Source of the DNA: Urophycis tenuis
Taxonomy: Eukaryota > Chordata > Actinopteri > Gadiformes > Phycidae
DNA: 64,000 bases
Assembly: GCA_036785325.1 (NCBI GenBank)
Contig: JAXIVH010000012.1
Coordinates: 11,219,522-11,283,521, forward strand
Direction of reading: 5' to 3'
The notes below the pieces were generated by a model. That model was given only the letters and a program-made list of their open reading frames with translations. It made no database searches and was not told the DNA's origin. Each line of letters starts with the position of its first letter. The first letter of the stretch is position 1. Made by a program: the position numbers and the translations under genes. Positions 1 to 11,648 of the stretch are shown one piece after another.

Positions 1-48
1 CGACTCCTCCTCCTTCTCCTCCACTATTGTCTCAAAGACGGACTCCAC
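1..48 (-). CDS. hyou1: hyou1 coding exon 14, cut by the window edge
   Basis: Acceptor GCAATTCCAG is followed by VESVFETIVEEKEEES, which continues the HYOU1 beta domain into its acidic loop. The exon runs off the window at position 1. Confidence 0.9.
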   Translation of the reverse strand, partial: MESVFETIVEEKEEES

Positions 49-3000
49 CTGGAATTGCAAGGAGGAATGAAACGTGAGACTTTGGCGAGCGGGCATTCCG
101 AGGCAGCGACTTGGAATCCCAAAACGATTCGGAGCGTTCAAAAATCCAAAGCATTCACTCCTTTTAGTTCACCCTTGGTTTTGTGTCCATGATTCAACAC
201 AGTTCCCTGCACACACACACTTCAAAGCTATTCATCTGTTGCCTAGAGACATGGACAATACTGTGCCAAAGCGTCAAAGGGTATTTTATAGCCTGCAGAG
301 TTCATAGTAGGTTGTGTTTCTGCACCAATACGCCACAACTAATCCCCTGCCTCTGTAGTCGTACATGGGAATAAAACTCTTGATTGAAAATATTTTACAT
401 TACGTAAAACACGAAACAACAGAATGCAATAGGCAGTTCACTCGACAGAAGACGGGTGAAAGCATTTTTGTCCACCAGCACAGTGGGACTGACCCGGTCC
501 AGCAGGAGCACGCCGCTGTCGTCCATGTTGAAGTGGGCCTTGATGCCCTTGGACTCGGCGTCCGTGTGCTTCAGGAAGCTGCTGCCCACCTCCGACAGCT
601 TGACCGTGGTCAGGTTCAGCGAGCCAAAGACCCTACGAGTGAACAAACAACGGTCCAATCCTGTAAGCCAACTGTCTGGCGTTTTAGCTTTTCGCAAAAT
701 ATTAAGTCATATTTGAACCAGAATTGTTTGAATGAAAACCGCACGATTTTATAAATTATACAGACTTCATTAAAAAAACAACTTTCATCAATAAACGCAA
801 ACAAGCTAATTAGCTTAGCGCGCATCTTACCAGCCGCACTAAGCTCAAGCTTAAAGCATCGTACCCATTAGCGAATAGTGTAAAGCTAGTGTAAAGCGTT
901 CAACCGGCTAAGCCTGAGCATAGCCCGTCGCACCTAACAAGCTAAAGCTTAAAAGCAAAAAGAAGCTAAAGAAGCTAAAAGAAGCTAACAAAAAAAAAAA
1001 GTGTGCCGTACCCGAGGTCTTTTTCTCCCAGGAAGGCGAGGTCGCCGTAGTTGATCTGGAAGGTGAAGTCGTCGGTGTAGCGGTTGAAGGTGATGACCTT
1101 GCGTTGGGGGTAGGGCGCCATCCTCTGGAACAGGATGCGCTTGTTGTGCTTCACCATCTTGCTGCCGTCCTCGTCCGTCTCGCGGGTGAACTCCACCTGG
1201 AGCAGGGGGAGGGCGGCGTTTAGAACCCACATGCTTCTCCTCGGCAGGTAAGGAGAGGGCCAAGATTTGCCAGTTTTTTTGTTTTGTTTTTTAAGGTCAG
1301 GGACATCCGGAACCATCCCCAAGATCAGGAGGTCAGTGGTTTTTCATTTGAACCATGTCGATGTCGATTGCTGGGTGATAACCATCAAGAAATCAACCAA
1401 CCAACCAAACCCCACCCTGCTAGCCAAAAGAGAATGAATGATATAACCATGCGTGCGTCAACAATGGTCTAATTTTATCCCTGTTCCAGCAACCCACTGA
1501 CTCCCTCTGTCATCCAAACGCATCACAGTGACTCATGGACCGGAAGCATCGCGGTGCCTGGCAGCAGCCAGTGGCCGCGCGGCGGCGCTACTGCTGCTGC
1601 GGCTACGGCTGTACTGACCTGGATGGGGTAGACGGTGGCGTCCCGCACCAGGAAGGGCTTCACCTTGAAGGCCTTGCTGAGGGCGGCGGCCTGGTACACG
1701 GCCCCCATGGCCGCCGCCTCGTCGGCGTTGATGTTCTTACCCAGCTCCTCTCTGCACGCCACACACAAACACACACACACACGCGCAGGCGCGCAAACAC
1801 ACACACACACACACACGAGACAAGAAGGTGTTTAGTGATGCGTACAAGTCGGCAGGAACCCAACCCATGTGTCTCATGGGAAAACATGTTGTGTTCACTT
1901 CTTTTTAGAAACACTGCGCCACTCTTACTTGTTCACAGCCTTGAGGAGCACTTCCTGAACCTTGGGTACCCGCGTGGATCCACCCACCAGGATCACCTGC
2001 TCGATGCTGTCCTGTTCACGCGGAAAAACAAACAAAAAACGTAAATACACGCGAGCGCGCACAGTAGCCGTTGCAGCGCGTCCCGCCTGCATCAGGGGCA
2101 GGATTCAGGCGCTTTCGCAACACAACGCGCTTCCGAGCCAAACAGGATGTGAAGGGGTGAGACCAAACGTTGGGAGGGAGGGGTGTGTGTGTGTGTGTGT
2201 GGGATGACTCAGTGTTTGCGGTGGGCAGGGAGAGGTGGGGGGTTGGGAGTTTGCTACTGACCGCCGTCATCTCGGCCGTGGCGAGGGCGTCCTGCACGGG
2301 CAGTGGCACGCGCTCAAACAGGTCGGCGCACATGGTCTCAAAGTCCACCCTGGACACCCGCGCCTTGAAGTCGATGTCGTCCATCAGACCCTCCACCTGA
2401 AAACGGGTCGAGATGCAGCAAGTCCTTTTAGGATGGGTCGAGGGGGGCCGCCCCCTTTGAGCCTCGCCGTGGTTAAGGCCTACGCGAGACTTAGCGAACA
2501 TTATGTGTTCTCCTGTGTGAGGATTCTCGCCGTGTGAACGGCACGGTTTCTACATTTTCCCCCCGAGGAACTTAAATCCTGCAATTTTTCATGGGGTTGT
2601 CTGGGATGTTTGATCATCAATTTGTGAAGTGACTAAATGGTAGACTCTTGTATCCAAAGCGAATTACAGAGGGGGTTCAGTTCAGCACCCTGTGCCTCTA
2701 CAACATCCTCAGTGCTCTGCTACACTACGGATGTTCTCCGCTTTAGTTATGACAACAGTATTATCATTATGATTGTGCATGACCGTAGGTCTAAAGGGCT
2801 CACCTGGGCTGTGAACTCCGCGTTGGCGCTGAGCACCATCTTGAGTCTCTGGGCCTCCTTGAGGAGCTTGGCCATGGCCCGGTGGTTCTCCCGCACGTCC
2901 TTCTTGCTCTTCTTCTGCTGGTTGAACAGCTTGGCCAGGTGGTCCCGCAGGCGCAGGTCCATCTCGAAGCCCCCCAGGCCGCGGTCGAACCTGGGACCCA

Positions 3001-4708
3001 CCGACAGACGCACACGCTTTAGAAACCCCACTGAAGTCGAATGAGAATACGGCAACGGTGGAAGCAAACACGGAAGAACACAAATAAAACCCGTTTTGAT
3101 GAGAAGAGAGGACCTTTCGGTCATTCTCAGTATTTTTTAGATATGGGAGTGAAAAATGTTCTCTGCATTTGACCCATCCTATGGTACATAGTGGGCTGCT
3201 ATGTTCAGCGCCCGGGGAGCAAGCTGGGGTTCAGTGTCTTGCTCAAGGACACTTCGACATTTTGGACCGTTTGGAAGCGGGGATCGAGGGGATCGAACCG
3301 CCAACCCTACGGTTAGTGGACAACCCGCTATGTCCACCCGCTCTACCCACTGCCGCCCCACACACAGACACACGCGTCGTCATCATCACAGCCGACACCA
3401 GGAATTATAAACGCCACTGGTAACCTCACCCGTTCCCTGCTCTGCCTCCCAACTGCCACCGAGAACATTTGCATCTTTTGCGTTCCCGGGAAGGCATCGC
3501 CAGAAGGCTTTATCATACAACAAAAAAAAGGACACTGTGTCCTTGGCTTCTACAGTCTCACAGGCACATCGACACAATAACATGAAGTTATTGCAGGCTT
3601 TTTGTCTTCTGAACATGAAGGTTCAGAAGACTCCCTTGTGCTAAAGGGAGTTGAGCAAGTTAACCCACGAGTTGTTCTTCTCCCGAGGGAGGTCATTTCG
3701 ACTCGAACCTCCATCTTCCAGAGACGACCTCTAAAGATGTGATTGGTAAAGTAACCAGCAAAAATGTGTGAAGTCTGGTTTTGTTCATGTATGTATGAAA
3801 TGTCACGTTGCACTGGAATTTCTGTCATATATCTCTCACGTAGAGATAACCAGAATGACTTGTTGAAGGTCCCGCGAGTTCCCAGGCAGAAAGGTTTTCG
3901 TTTCATTACAAGGAGACTTCACACAGGCTCGGCAATGTGAGGGCCTTTTCATCCGTGAAACACGACACTCAAGTCTTCACTTTAAGCCTTCAGACAGATC
4001 CCGTCTTTAAACACCTGGTATAAATACTCCCATGCGCTGCTTGAAGGGGCTGCAAGTGATGGCGTCCTTTTGGCTAACTTTCTGTCCCGTTTCCTGCACT
4101 TTTTCCAGAGACGACTGCCCCTTGGCGCCGTTCCCTTCCCATATTGGGAAAAGTTGGATCAGGGTACCAGACACATCTTTTTTTCTTCCTTTTACTGCAC
4201 AGCGATGGATACTGGGAGACCCATGTTACTGACCCAACACTCTACACCAGTGAGGAGCTAGTTAACACTTATTGGAAGTAAAACGGCACCATTTTTCATC
4301 CCCATAAATAAAGCGGCCCTGAGGGAATTGATGGATAACAAATCGCTTCTTGTTGAGGGAAGAACAGACTTGTGTCATGCTCAGAAATGTCCATCTGTGA
4401 AAAGGAAGCCTTGCCTTGATGAGCAAGCATGATAAGCAATAGTAAGCTGCAGTCCGCTTCGTGCTTGGAATGAAATCCGTCGCATCAGCATGTCGTCTAC
4501 GTCTGGCTACCTTTCAGATGCCACATTCTATACAGTCCGCAGAGCACAACCTGAGATATATTTTGAATAGCAGTGACAGATGACACACAACAATGTAAAT
4601 TGGGTGTCATCACCTCGTCAACATTTCATTATCGATATCCCATCCATCCGCAGGAGCTAAACTATGTATGGATTCATGCTGCCATGAAGCAATAATGTCA
4701 AACAGGTT

Positions 4709-4804
<96 letters not shown>

Positions 4805-7800
4805 GAGACACAGACACAGACACACACAGAGACAGACACACACACACACACAGTGACTCACCCTACTCCGCGGACCTGCACCTGAGGCTGGGTGCCCATA
4901 TCCTTGGTTTTCACAGTCTGGTACGTGACGATGGTGGCCGTGGTGCTGCCGGAGCCCATGTCGTAGAACATCACGTTCTGCATGGCGACACAACACGGCG
5001 GTCATACCTACGACCTTAACGACACTGCGCGGCGAAAACTAAAACGAGGCTACGGATCCCCAATGGAAACCTGCCACTAGCCAATGGCAGACAGAGTTGA
5101 TGATTGAAAAAAAACGTAAATTGAATAACAAGAACGTAGAATAAATAAATAAATATAAACAAGGGTAACCCATTAAAACAAATGTTGGTAGGGTTGACAC
5201 TCTGGCAGGTAAAAGGGGTAAAGGGGGCATTTGGCAGACGCTTTTGTCCAAAGCGACTTAAAATCAGTACTTTCGTGGGGTTCGACATGTGGACAGTTGG
5301 AGGAGGGGGGGAATCAAGGGGATCGAACCGCCGACCCTACGGTCAGTGGACGACCTGCTCTGTCCACCCACTCTACTCACTGAGCTACCAAAAGATGCAT
5401 TTCTATGCAAATTCCAATTTGGACCCTGACGTCTGTAAGAAACCATGCATTTGCATGGAAGACATGAACGGCAAGCTAATAAACCATGCTAATGCAAAGC
5501 GCTCACGTTGCACACCGAGAAGCGCGCGCACACACACACACCTTGGGCGTGCTGTCGATGTCCTTCCTCCTGAACACGCCATAGTTGACCGCCACGGCGG
5601 TGTTGTCGTTGATGAGCTGCAGGACCTTCACGCCGGCCATGTGGGCCGCCTTCAGCACCGCGCGGCGCTCCGCCTGGTTGAAGAAGGCCGGCACGGTGAT
5701 CACAGCGTCTTTGATGGGTTGTTCTGGTGGATGGGGGGGGTGGGAGGAGAATACACATCAAACTCAGCACGGCACGGCATTTCATGCATGCGTTAGAAAG
5801 GGCGTCTTACAGTGCGGTCATACAGAAAAGTAAAGTATTGCTGTTGATATGACGGGTTCAACGGGTTTCGCAATTGACACTTGAACTGGAGTTCAATCAA
5901 TTGACTTTTCCGAATATGAATCACTTGTCTTTTCATTGATTTGTTGTGCGGCTCAAGCACCGCCCGATTTCCCCATCACAGAGAAGTATAAAGTGTCCGT
6001 ACATCAGGAGACGGGCCAGTGTCACGTTGCCATGAGCGCTTACTCGACAAAAAAATTTAAAAAACCCACCTGCAAAGTCCTGCGCCAGTCCACGGGAGTA
6101 ATTCAGGACCATACCAAGCAGCTCCTCGGGGGTGTAACTGAGGTCACTGAGAGGAAAGCGAAAGGAAAAACCGTTTAATGCAAAGTGCGGTAAACCCTGT
6201 TTGCCGTCCCTGCGGAGCGCGAGCGCATCAATGGCTCGGAGCAGCGGGAGACATGAGGCCGGGGGTCAAGAAGTGCTCAGGAAGAAAAAAGGAACACACT
6301 CACAGTACGGTGAGGTGACGCTTTGGCTAAAAGCGCACGTTTACCCTCATGAAACATCTCCAATTAGACAAGTGGTGCCCCGAACTATTATAAGACACAA
6401 CGAGAGGACGGGGACCAGGACGAAGGTAGTGACAGGACGGGGGGGGGGGTGGAGAGGGACCGGGGCTGAGGGGAAGACGGGACGCGACGGGGCCAGCGGC
6501 GTACTCTGAGTATTTGAAGTAGGGGGTGCCCCGGGCGGGGTCCTCCAGCAGCTGGTGCTCGGGGAACCTCTTCTGGTAGAGCGCCACCTGCAGGTTGTCC
6601 TGCTTCTTGCCCAGGAGGCTCTGGAGGTGTCGGTACACCAGCTTGGGGTTCTTCACAGACTGCGCGCAAACAGGAAGTAGAGAGAGAGAGAGAGAGAGAC
6701 CACGTGTGAGGAGGCTAATTTCTTCTAATTATAATTGTTATTTTTTTATTCAAAAGGTAGCGTTTCATAAAAAATATGTATATATGTAACTAATATAAAA
6801 TAAAGTAAGACACAATTCCAAGAGCACTGGGTTTGTCCATACAGGACCACCGTTGTGTTGCAGACTTTCAATATGAGGAAGTGGTCGGGAGGAAGGTAGA
6901 ATCAGCTGCGCCTCAATTTTGGGAAACAGTCAGTTTGAGTATATATATATATATATACTGTATATTTATATATTAGAGCAAACGGCAGAATATGTAAATT
7001 TGTGTGGTAAAAAACGATCCCAGGACACCATTCTCTGTGTAATCCGTTACCGGATCAGCCCACACCACCGTTTGGCCCACGACTTAAAAGCAGCGAACGG
7101 CTTGACATTGCAGTGCAGTAATGAAGGAACGGGTCGTACCACTCCCAGGGCGCTGTCCCCAAAGAGCCGCTCGGTTTCCTTTAAGCACACAGCGATCGGC
7201 GTTTTCCTCCGCGACTCCCTGCAAAAAAAACACAGTCAAATATCATCGCTGAACGGCCGTGATGGAGAATCTGCCTCACTTCTGTCTCTTCAATAGGGCA
7301 ATATGGAAATATTTATTCCCACTGTAGAATAGAATGGGAAATAAGCACAACATCCATAAAATTCAAAATAAATGTAATTTTTTTACATTTGCTCTTAACT
7401 GCTAGTGCAACATATCCTATCAGACTGTTCAGACATGAGCAAACACTTCAGGTTTGCCCTACATGACCGCCTTTCAGAATCAGCATTCATACACACTCAA
7501 CAGCAATAGGGGTTGGTGCATCACATCCTGCCCATTTCATTGGCTGCATGCAAAGCACCATCAGGGCAGACTACAAGGATTTCCATGTGAGCAATCAAAG
7601 TGATCTACTCACTTGTTCAGAGCAATCTCCATCGGCACACCCGGTTTGACTATGGCGACTTTCATCCACTCGCTGCCCAGGTCAACTGACATTACGGCTA
7701 CAGAGGCTGTGAGGACCAAAAAAGGGATTAATGAAAGCAGTGTCACAGACGATTAAAACGTATAGGGCCTGTGTATCAGAATGCATCATGGAAGTCTTTA

Positions 7801-8449
7801 TTGGCAATACTCTGCCATGTTGAGGACTCAAGAGAGTTGTGTACTGTAGACCTTAATCAAAAAAATATAACCTAGTTTAGGCTAATGAAAATTTGGTTTT
7901 GCCACGTCCGGCATGAGAAACGTTGTGGCAGTTAACACAATAATATCTTCCCATAAGGACAAATAATTTCAGGATTAACTACAAAACGATAACCAAAACA
8001 CATCATGACTAACACAATAAGCAACATTCCAATGCTCCCATGCTTCCAAAATGGAGGCGGACTTTGAGTTGTCACATCCTGGTATACAAGTCTCAAGTCT
8101 TCTCAGCTAATTCATCCGCTGACACATCACTGAAATGTTATTAATCAGGATATCAGGATCGATTTATTGCCAAGTAGAGTGCTTTCCCTTTCAAATAAAC
8201 CAATAAATGTGTATTGTAAATGAGAATAAAGTCTATCTGTAAGGTGACATTAGCAGCTCATGTAGCAGCTGTATGTCATTCATGCAGCATTAGACTTCAT
8301 TATTAAATTAAGGTTCGGGTTCTGTGTTATGGTTGGACGGCACATCAGGCCATAACAACATGAGGAGTCTGCCGTTGGTTACCTGAGTGGGAAGGCAACA
8401 TCGCCAGAACCGCGCAGAAAAGAGCGCACACCGCCAACTTCCTCCTCAT
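1..8449 (-). CDS. hyou1: hyou1 (hypoxia up-regulated 1 / ORP150 / GRP170), 5' part of the coding region; 3' part lies outside the window
   Basis: HYOU1 is a large HSP70-superfamily (GRP170) chaperone of the ER lumen. It binds unfolded proteins and acts as nucleotide-exchange factor for BiP. Fourteen coding exons join without a frame break: 8449-8383, 7706-7613, 7218-7140, 6659-6505, 6146-6070, 5723-5542, 4977-4862, 2990-2804, 2396-2262, 2011-1929, 1751-1619, 1196-1012, 632-494 and 48-1 (continuing). They give about 560 residues of a family length near 1000. Residues 1-22 form a signal peptide (MRRKLAVCALFCAVLAMLPS). The ATPase motifs are present: VDLGSEWMKVAIVKPG, INDNTAVAVNYG, DMGSGSTTATIVTY and ILVGGSTRVPKVQEVL. 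The sequence then enters the substrate-binding beta domain and stops inside an acidic stretch (VESVFETIVEEKEEE). The acidic loop, alpha domain and ER-retention end are not in view. vps11 lies upstream in the same orientation. ERSE-II sites near 9.64-9.70 kb suggest induction by ER stress. I see no disruption. Confidence 0.97.
494..632 (-). CDS. hyou1: hyou1 coding exon 13
   Basis: Acceptor CACTCGTAG; donor CCGG|GTCAGT. It encodes residues 498-544 (VFGSLNLTTVKLSEVGSSFL and GIKAHFNMDDSGVLLLDR). An ORF that runs on past 494 is intron read-through. Confidence 0.94.
795..992. repeat. Cluster of AGCTAA-type short motifs in hyou1 intron
   Basis: AAGCTAA or its reverse recurs many times between exon 13 and exon 12, ending in near-tandem GAAGCTAAA repeats at about 961-990. 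It is low-complexity intron sequence. Confidence 0.6.
1012..1196 (-). CDS. hyou1: hyou1 coding exon 12
   Basis: Acceptor CTGCTCCAG; donor CTCGG|GTACGG. It encodes residues 437-498 (VEFTRETDEDGSKMVKHNKR, then the beta-domain stretch PYPQRKVITFNRYTDDFTF). Confidence 0.96.
1619..1751 (-). CDS. hyou1: hyou1 coding exon 11
   Basis: Acceptor GGCGTGCAG; donor CCAG|GTCAGT. It encodes residues 392-436 (KEELGKNINADEAAAMGAVY onward to VRDATVYPIQ), the end of the ATPase domain and the linker. A CA-rich tract (1767-1817) lies close upstream. Confidence 0.97.
1929..2011 (-). CDS. hyou1: hyou1 coding exon 10 (adenosine motif)
   Basis: Acceptor GTGAACAG; donor AACAA|GTAAG. It encodes residues 365-392 with the adenosine-binding motif IEQVILVGGSTRVPKVQEVL. 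Confidence 0.96.
2262..2396 (-). CDS. hyou1: hyou1 coding exon 9
   Basis: Acceptor CGTTTTCAG; donor GGCG|GTCAGT. It encodes residues 320-364 (VEGLMDDIDFKARVSRVDFE onward to ATAEMTA). Confidence 0.95.
2804..2990 (-). CDS. hyou1: hyou1 coding exon 8
   Basis: Acceptor GGGTCCCAG; donor CCCAG|GTGAGC. It encodes residues 257-319, including FDRGLGGFEMDLRLRDHLAK and DVRENHRAMAKLLKEAQRLK. The intron before it is about 1.87 kb, the longest in this part of the gene. Confidence 0.96.
3150..3360 (-). mobile_element. tRNA-headed SINE-like repeat in hyou1 intron 7
   Basis: Read on the minus strand, a tRNA-like head (B-box-like GGTTCGATCCCC) at the 3360 end is followed by a body containing a phrase equivalent to CTTGCTCAAGGACAC, common in dispersed teleost repeats. 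It is related in its head to the copies at 5200, 21308 and 38394. Confidence 0.6.
4711..4853. repeat. (CA)n microsatellite with an interrupted (CAGA) part, in hyou1 intron
   Basis: About 90 bases of pure CA run from 4711 to 4800, followed by mixed CACAGA repeats to about 4853. It begins about nine bases beyond the hyou1 exon 7 donor. Several apparent ORFs here are only this repeat read through. Confidence 0.98.
4862..4977 (-). CDS. hyou1: hyou1 coding exon 7 (second phosphate-binding motif)
   Basis: Acceptor CCATGCAG; donor GTAGG|GTGAGT. It encodes residues 219-257, including NVMFYDMGSGSTTATIVTYQ. A (CA)n microsatellite begins only a few bases into the following intron. Confidence 0.96.
5200..5395 (-). 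mobile_element. tRNA-derived SINE with V-SINE-like tail
   Basis: On the minus strand, A box TAGCTCAGTGAGTAGAG (5387-5371) and B box GGTTCGATCCCC (about 5330) form a tRNA-like head. A tail at about 5260-5228 resembles the conserved V-SINE core (AAGTCGCTTTGGACAAAAGC). It lies in the hyou1 intron between coding exons 6 and 7. Other copies are at 21308-21470 and 38394-38552. Confidence 0.75.
5542..5723 (-). CDS. hyou1: hyou1 coding exon 6 (connect-1 region)
   Basis: Acceptor ATCCACCAG; donor AAG|GTGTGTG. It encodes residues 158-218 with VITVPAFFNQAERRAVLKAA and QLINDNTAVAVNYGVFRRKD, the most conserved HSP70-type block in the gene. Confidence 0.97.
6070..6146 (-). CDS. hyou1: hyou1 coding exon 5
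   Basis: Acceptor TCCTCTCAG; donor GCAG|GTGGG. It encodes residues 132-158 (DDLSYTPEELLGMVLNYSRG, then LAQDFA). The frame is continuous with both neighbours through split codons. Confidence 0.95.
6505..6659 (-). CDS. hyou1: hyou1 coding exon 4
   Basis: Acceptor TTTGCGCGCAG; donor CAGA|GTACG. It encodes residues 81-132, including KNPKLVYRHLQSLLGKKQDN and the HYOU1-specific RFPEHQLLEDPARGTPYFKY segment. A (GA)n tract at about 6680-6700 lies just upstream of the acceptor. Confidence 0.96.
7140..7218 (-). CDS. hyou1: hyou1 coding exon 3
   Basis: Acceptor TTTTTTTGCAG; donor GTG|GTACGA. It encodes residues 54-80 (ESRRKTPIAVCLKETERLFG, then DSALGV), part of the nucleotide-binding domain and typical of HYOU1. 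Confidence 0.96.
7613..7706 (-). CDS. hyou1: hyou1 coding exon 2 (first phosphate-binding motif)
   Basis: Acceptor CCTCACAG; donor AA|GTGAGTAG. It encodes ASVAVMSVDLGSEWMKVAIV and onward to MEIALNK, the start of the mature chaperone with the phosphate-1 motif of the HSP70 ATPase fold (residues 23-54). Confidence 0.96.
8383..8449 (-). CDS. hyou1: hyou1 coding exon 1 (signal peptide)
   Basis: The ATG at 8449-8447 opens a basic n-region and a hydrophobic core (residues 1-22). The exon is preceded by the acceptor TTTGTGATAG (splice just after it, 6 nt before the ATG) and ends at the donor CAG|GTAAC. The acceptor just upstream shows that at least one noncoding exon precedes it. Confidence 0.93.
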
Positions 8450-9330
8450 GATTACCTATCACAAAAAAACAAACACAACAACAAAAGCATAAACACAATG
8501 TCAACAGACGCAGCAACATTGATGAAACATCTACAACCAGCCATGTACCATGCAACTATGGATACATTAATGATCTGCACATGCCACAATTATGAGGAAT
8601 CCGTATTTCAGTCATGACTCCAGACAACACATCATTGTTACATGATATTTCTATAGTTTATGGAGCTAGGCTTGAGTGACTGACAGTAGACAGTAGAGTA
8701 AAGTCTGCAGGTGTTGACCTCAACCCTGGACGCAGCCATTACAGGTGGACACAGTACACAACGTGGCTATAAGACCATTGCCCATCCTGATGCTGGTAAA
8801 AGGTGTGAACAGGACTACATGAGTGATGGTCATCCCATGATGACCTTCCATTTCAAAAAGGGAGCAGGATTGTTACTTTAGCCAAAAGCTGTACACTTAG
8901 GGTGAAAAGCCAAGACTGCTTTTTTCGTGGCAAATTAATAACTAAAAAAAAAAGACAATGAGTGTGCAGCCACATAGAAACTTCTAGTTCCCTGCGATGC
9001 ACAAAGCATGGATGCCAAACGGTCGCACAGGTAAAAAACATGACTGCTAATAAACAAAGACTTGACTTCTAGCAATACCTGGAGACCACTAGAAAGTTAA
9101 AACACACACAATAGTGGCTGTTTAGTATGAAGTAGAAATGGACAGCTTCGGCCATCAAGGGATGTGTTAATGTGTTAATCAGTGAGAATGTCCCATTGTC
9201 TCATAGTTAACTCAGCTAGCTCTGTAGCCTGAAGTCAGGGTCGGCATGTTACGCTCAATAAAGTAGACATACAGTCATTCATATACATCTGCAAGGTTGA
9301 CACAATGTGCAGTGGAATAGCAGAACTTAC

Positions 9331-9560
9331 CTTATTATAGCCCACAGCAATAAAAAAAAGAGGCTAATCACACACACCGGGAAAGGAACTACACACTGAA
9401 GCTATTGTTACGTGGAAAATCCTGGCCCTGGTTTCCACGCCGTTTTTTTTACCAACGCCTTTCTGTAGCCAAATGTATGAGTTTATAATGTTCCTTATCG
9501 CCGGCTCGTTCTTTCCACCGGGCCCGGAACGCGGCGTGATCTCATTGGATCCACACACAG
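9331..9560 (-). other. hyou1: hyou1 noncoding first exon (3' border firm, 5' end unknown)
   Basis: A near-perfect donor, AATAAG|GTAAGT, ends an exon at 9331. The coding exon at 8449 has an acceptor 6 nt before its ATG, so an upstream noncoding exon is required and this is the best candidate. The 5' limit (transcription start) is inferred to fall between about 9420 and 9600, below the ERSE-II sites. Confidence 0.55.
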
Positions 9561-9637
9561 CGGCCGCTAAGCGAACACGGAGCTATGACCCTCTACCCGG
9601 TAGAGCCCGCCCCCTCAGCTCCACGCATTGCGCACTG

Positions 9638-9700
9638 ATTGGGCCACGTACATTGAGTGGCGTCGGGAAGAGGTCCTCGCCCGCACCGGATTGGTCCACG
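9638..9700 (+). promoter_or_regulatory. Two ERSE-II ER-stress elements upstream of hyou1
   Basis: ATTGGGCCACG at 9638-9648 and ATTGGTCCACG at 9690-9700 are both exact matches to ERSE-II (ATTGGNCCACG), bound by NF-Y with ATF6 or XBP1. They lie 41 bases apart, about 300 bases before the hyou1 first-exon donor. The surrounding 9520-9720 segment is GC-rich with several CpG, like a promoter. Confidence 0.8.
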
Positions 9701-11170
9701 TTCGGTTAGGGGGTGGGGAGGGTCTGATGATGACATTTCGTTTCAAACGAGAGTCTGCGCACAGAACGCTTCCTGCACGCAACACATCGTGGTGTCTTCC
9801 TTGTTAAAACGATGACTTGCAGATAGGTGAGGTGGTCTGAATGAAGAGAAGTGAACTAAAGTTACACGTGGTAAATGAAATGTAGTATCAGGAATCAGTA
9901 TCAGTATCGAATCAAATTGGAGCATAATGGGCATTGTCAAAGGGAACGGCCACATTTCTAATATTTGTAGTATCCATAGGCAAGGTGCATTTCCTTATTA
10001 AGAGCATCCTTCAAAGACGACGCGGTGATGCTACTGGCGCAAGTAAAGTAAATTACAACGCATATAAACTAACACTGCAAGATAAAGCATGGCTGCATAA
10101 TGCATTCCACATTTACATGTCCAATTTATTTAAATCAGATTTGAACGTAGAAAACATTCCATTGACTTATTCGGAGAGAGAGAGAGAGGGGTGGGGAATA
10201 ACATATAACCCAGCCCATCTGTTAACACTCTGAACAGCTGGCAGGAGGAGAAGGGTAGAGCAGCAATGAGAGGAAGGACATCTTTGGTACCATACAGTCA
10301 TTACACAAACAACCTGACACCAATTTATGTCGAAGCTCAGACGCTAAACTGATCAAAAACTGTATTGATTACTACAGTGGGAAATCACAATGCACATTAT
10401 TGTGATACACAACGCGCACAGCATACCTTTGGACGTTTGAGATTGTTTGGGATGAGGGGAATCGAGCTGTACGGACAGGTGTGGTATTGATAGCTTGGCA
10501 TAGGTGCAGAGAACATCCAGGGATCGTGCACTCAGGTCCACAAGAATGGCCATGATGAGATCAAAGGAGACTTTGAGGTGGTAAATACTCAACGCATTTA
10601 CCCAGAGGTCCTATAACCTCTTCTCATCCAACGTTTTCAGAGTGTGGTTGTATCTGTGTGGTATCTGTATTTACCCAAATATGGAATAAGGATATTCTAT
10701 TTTATGAAACCCGCTTGCTTCTTCAGCCTGTGTCTTCCCTTCCCGCAGTTCACATTAAGGCTGAAACTTGACATCAGGGTTATTATGTCAAATAATCCAT
10801 AAAGCTTTTATTTAGCTAATCGATGAAAATATAAATAGCGAATGGCCGACAACAATTGCTTATTGATTGACTCTTAACGAGCATTCCAAAAAGTATACTG
10901 GAAGTACATTTACTGTACGTGTGTTCAACCCCAATGACATCACGGCTGTGGAACATGAAGTAGTCTGCTAGAATGCTCATGAAAGCATTTTTAAAGGCTA
11001 GCTGAATTAATTAATTTAATCGAAATCTGCACAAAAATAATGCATAGCATAACCTTGAGTTTCTCTGTGGGACCACATTAGACATCACAAAGGGGTTAAA
11101 GAAAAGAAAAAAAGTGCCTTGGACAAAACATCAAACACTGTTACAAAAAAACCCAAACATGTCAGGAGTC
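9701..11170. other. Intergenic stretch between vps11 and hyou1
   Basis: I see no coding exon, RNA gene or recognisable transposon here. A short (GA)n lies near 10173-10190. ORFs in the stretch are short and show no family resemblance. Confidence 0.6.
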
Positions 11171-11175
11171 ATCAT

Positions 11176-11648
11176 TTTATTTCTTATGACAATACGACAT
11201 CATGACGAAGGGATAACAATGAAATCATCCAACTGTTGTTTGTTGTCATGCACGTGCGTGGGCCTGTTACAACACAACTGCAGGGTGAGTCTGATTAGCT
11301 GACACCATGAAAGCAACAACATAGGAACATTTAATGCGATACGCCCTGAAGGCCTTGACACTCATCTGCGTTTCCATTTTCTCAATACACGTCACAGTCC
11401 TCAAACGAGATGAGGAAATGAATATGGACAATGTTAAGAGGGGGGGTTACAGAGTTCGTGGTCACAGACGCAGCAGAGGCCTTTTCCTCTGACTCTCTCT
11501 TTGCTTGGCAACCAATCCTGGGGAGTCACGGGGTCCATGTAATAGCACGGCTATCGCCACACACTCACAAGAGGCACACAGACACACGCACACGCGCACA
11601 CACACACGCACACATGCACGCATACACACACACACACACACACACACA
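11176..11648 (-). other. vps11: vps11 3' UTR (probable)
   Basis: This is the sequence between the vps11 stop (11651-11649) and a minus-strand AATAAA at 11181-11176 (TTTATT on the plus strand), a plausible poly(A) signal about 470 bases after the stop. The UTR begins with a GT-rich microsatellite (11570-11649). The poly(A) choice is inference. Confidence 0.5.

Noticed and set aside
494..697. Extension of the hyou1 reading frame past 494
   Set aside because: Reading on past CGG|GTCAGT leaves the HYOU1 family sequence at once. Splicing to 48-1 restores VESVFE.
5319..5395. Possible tRNA gene (good A and B boxes)
   Set aside because: The same sequence recurs at 21308 and 38394 with a shared SINE tail, and no proper anticodon arm or acceptor stem closes around it.
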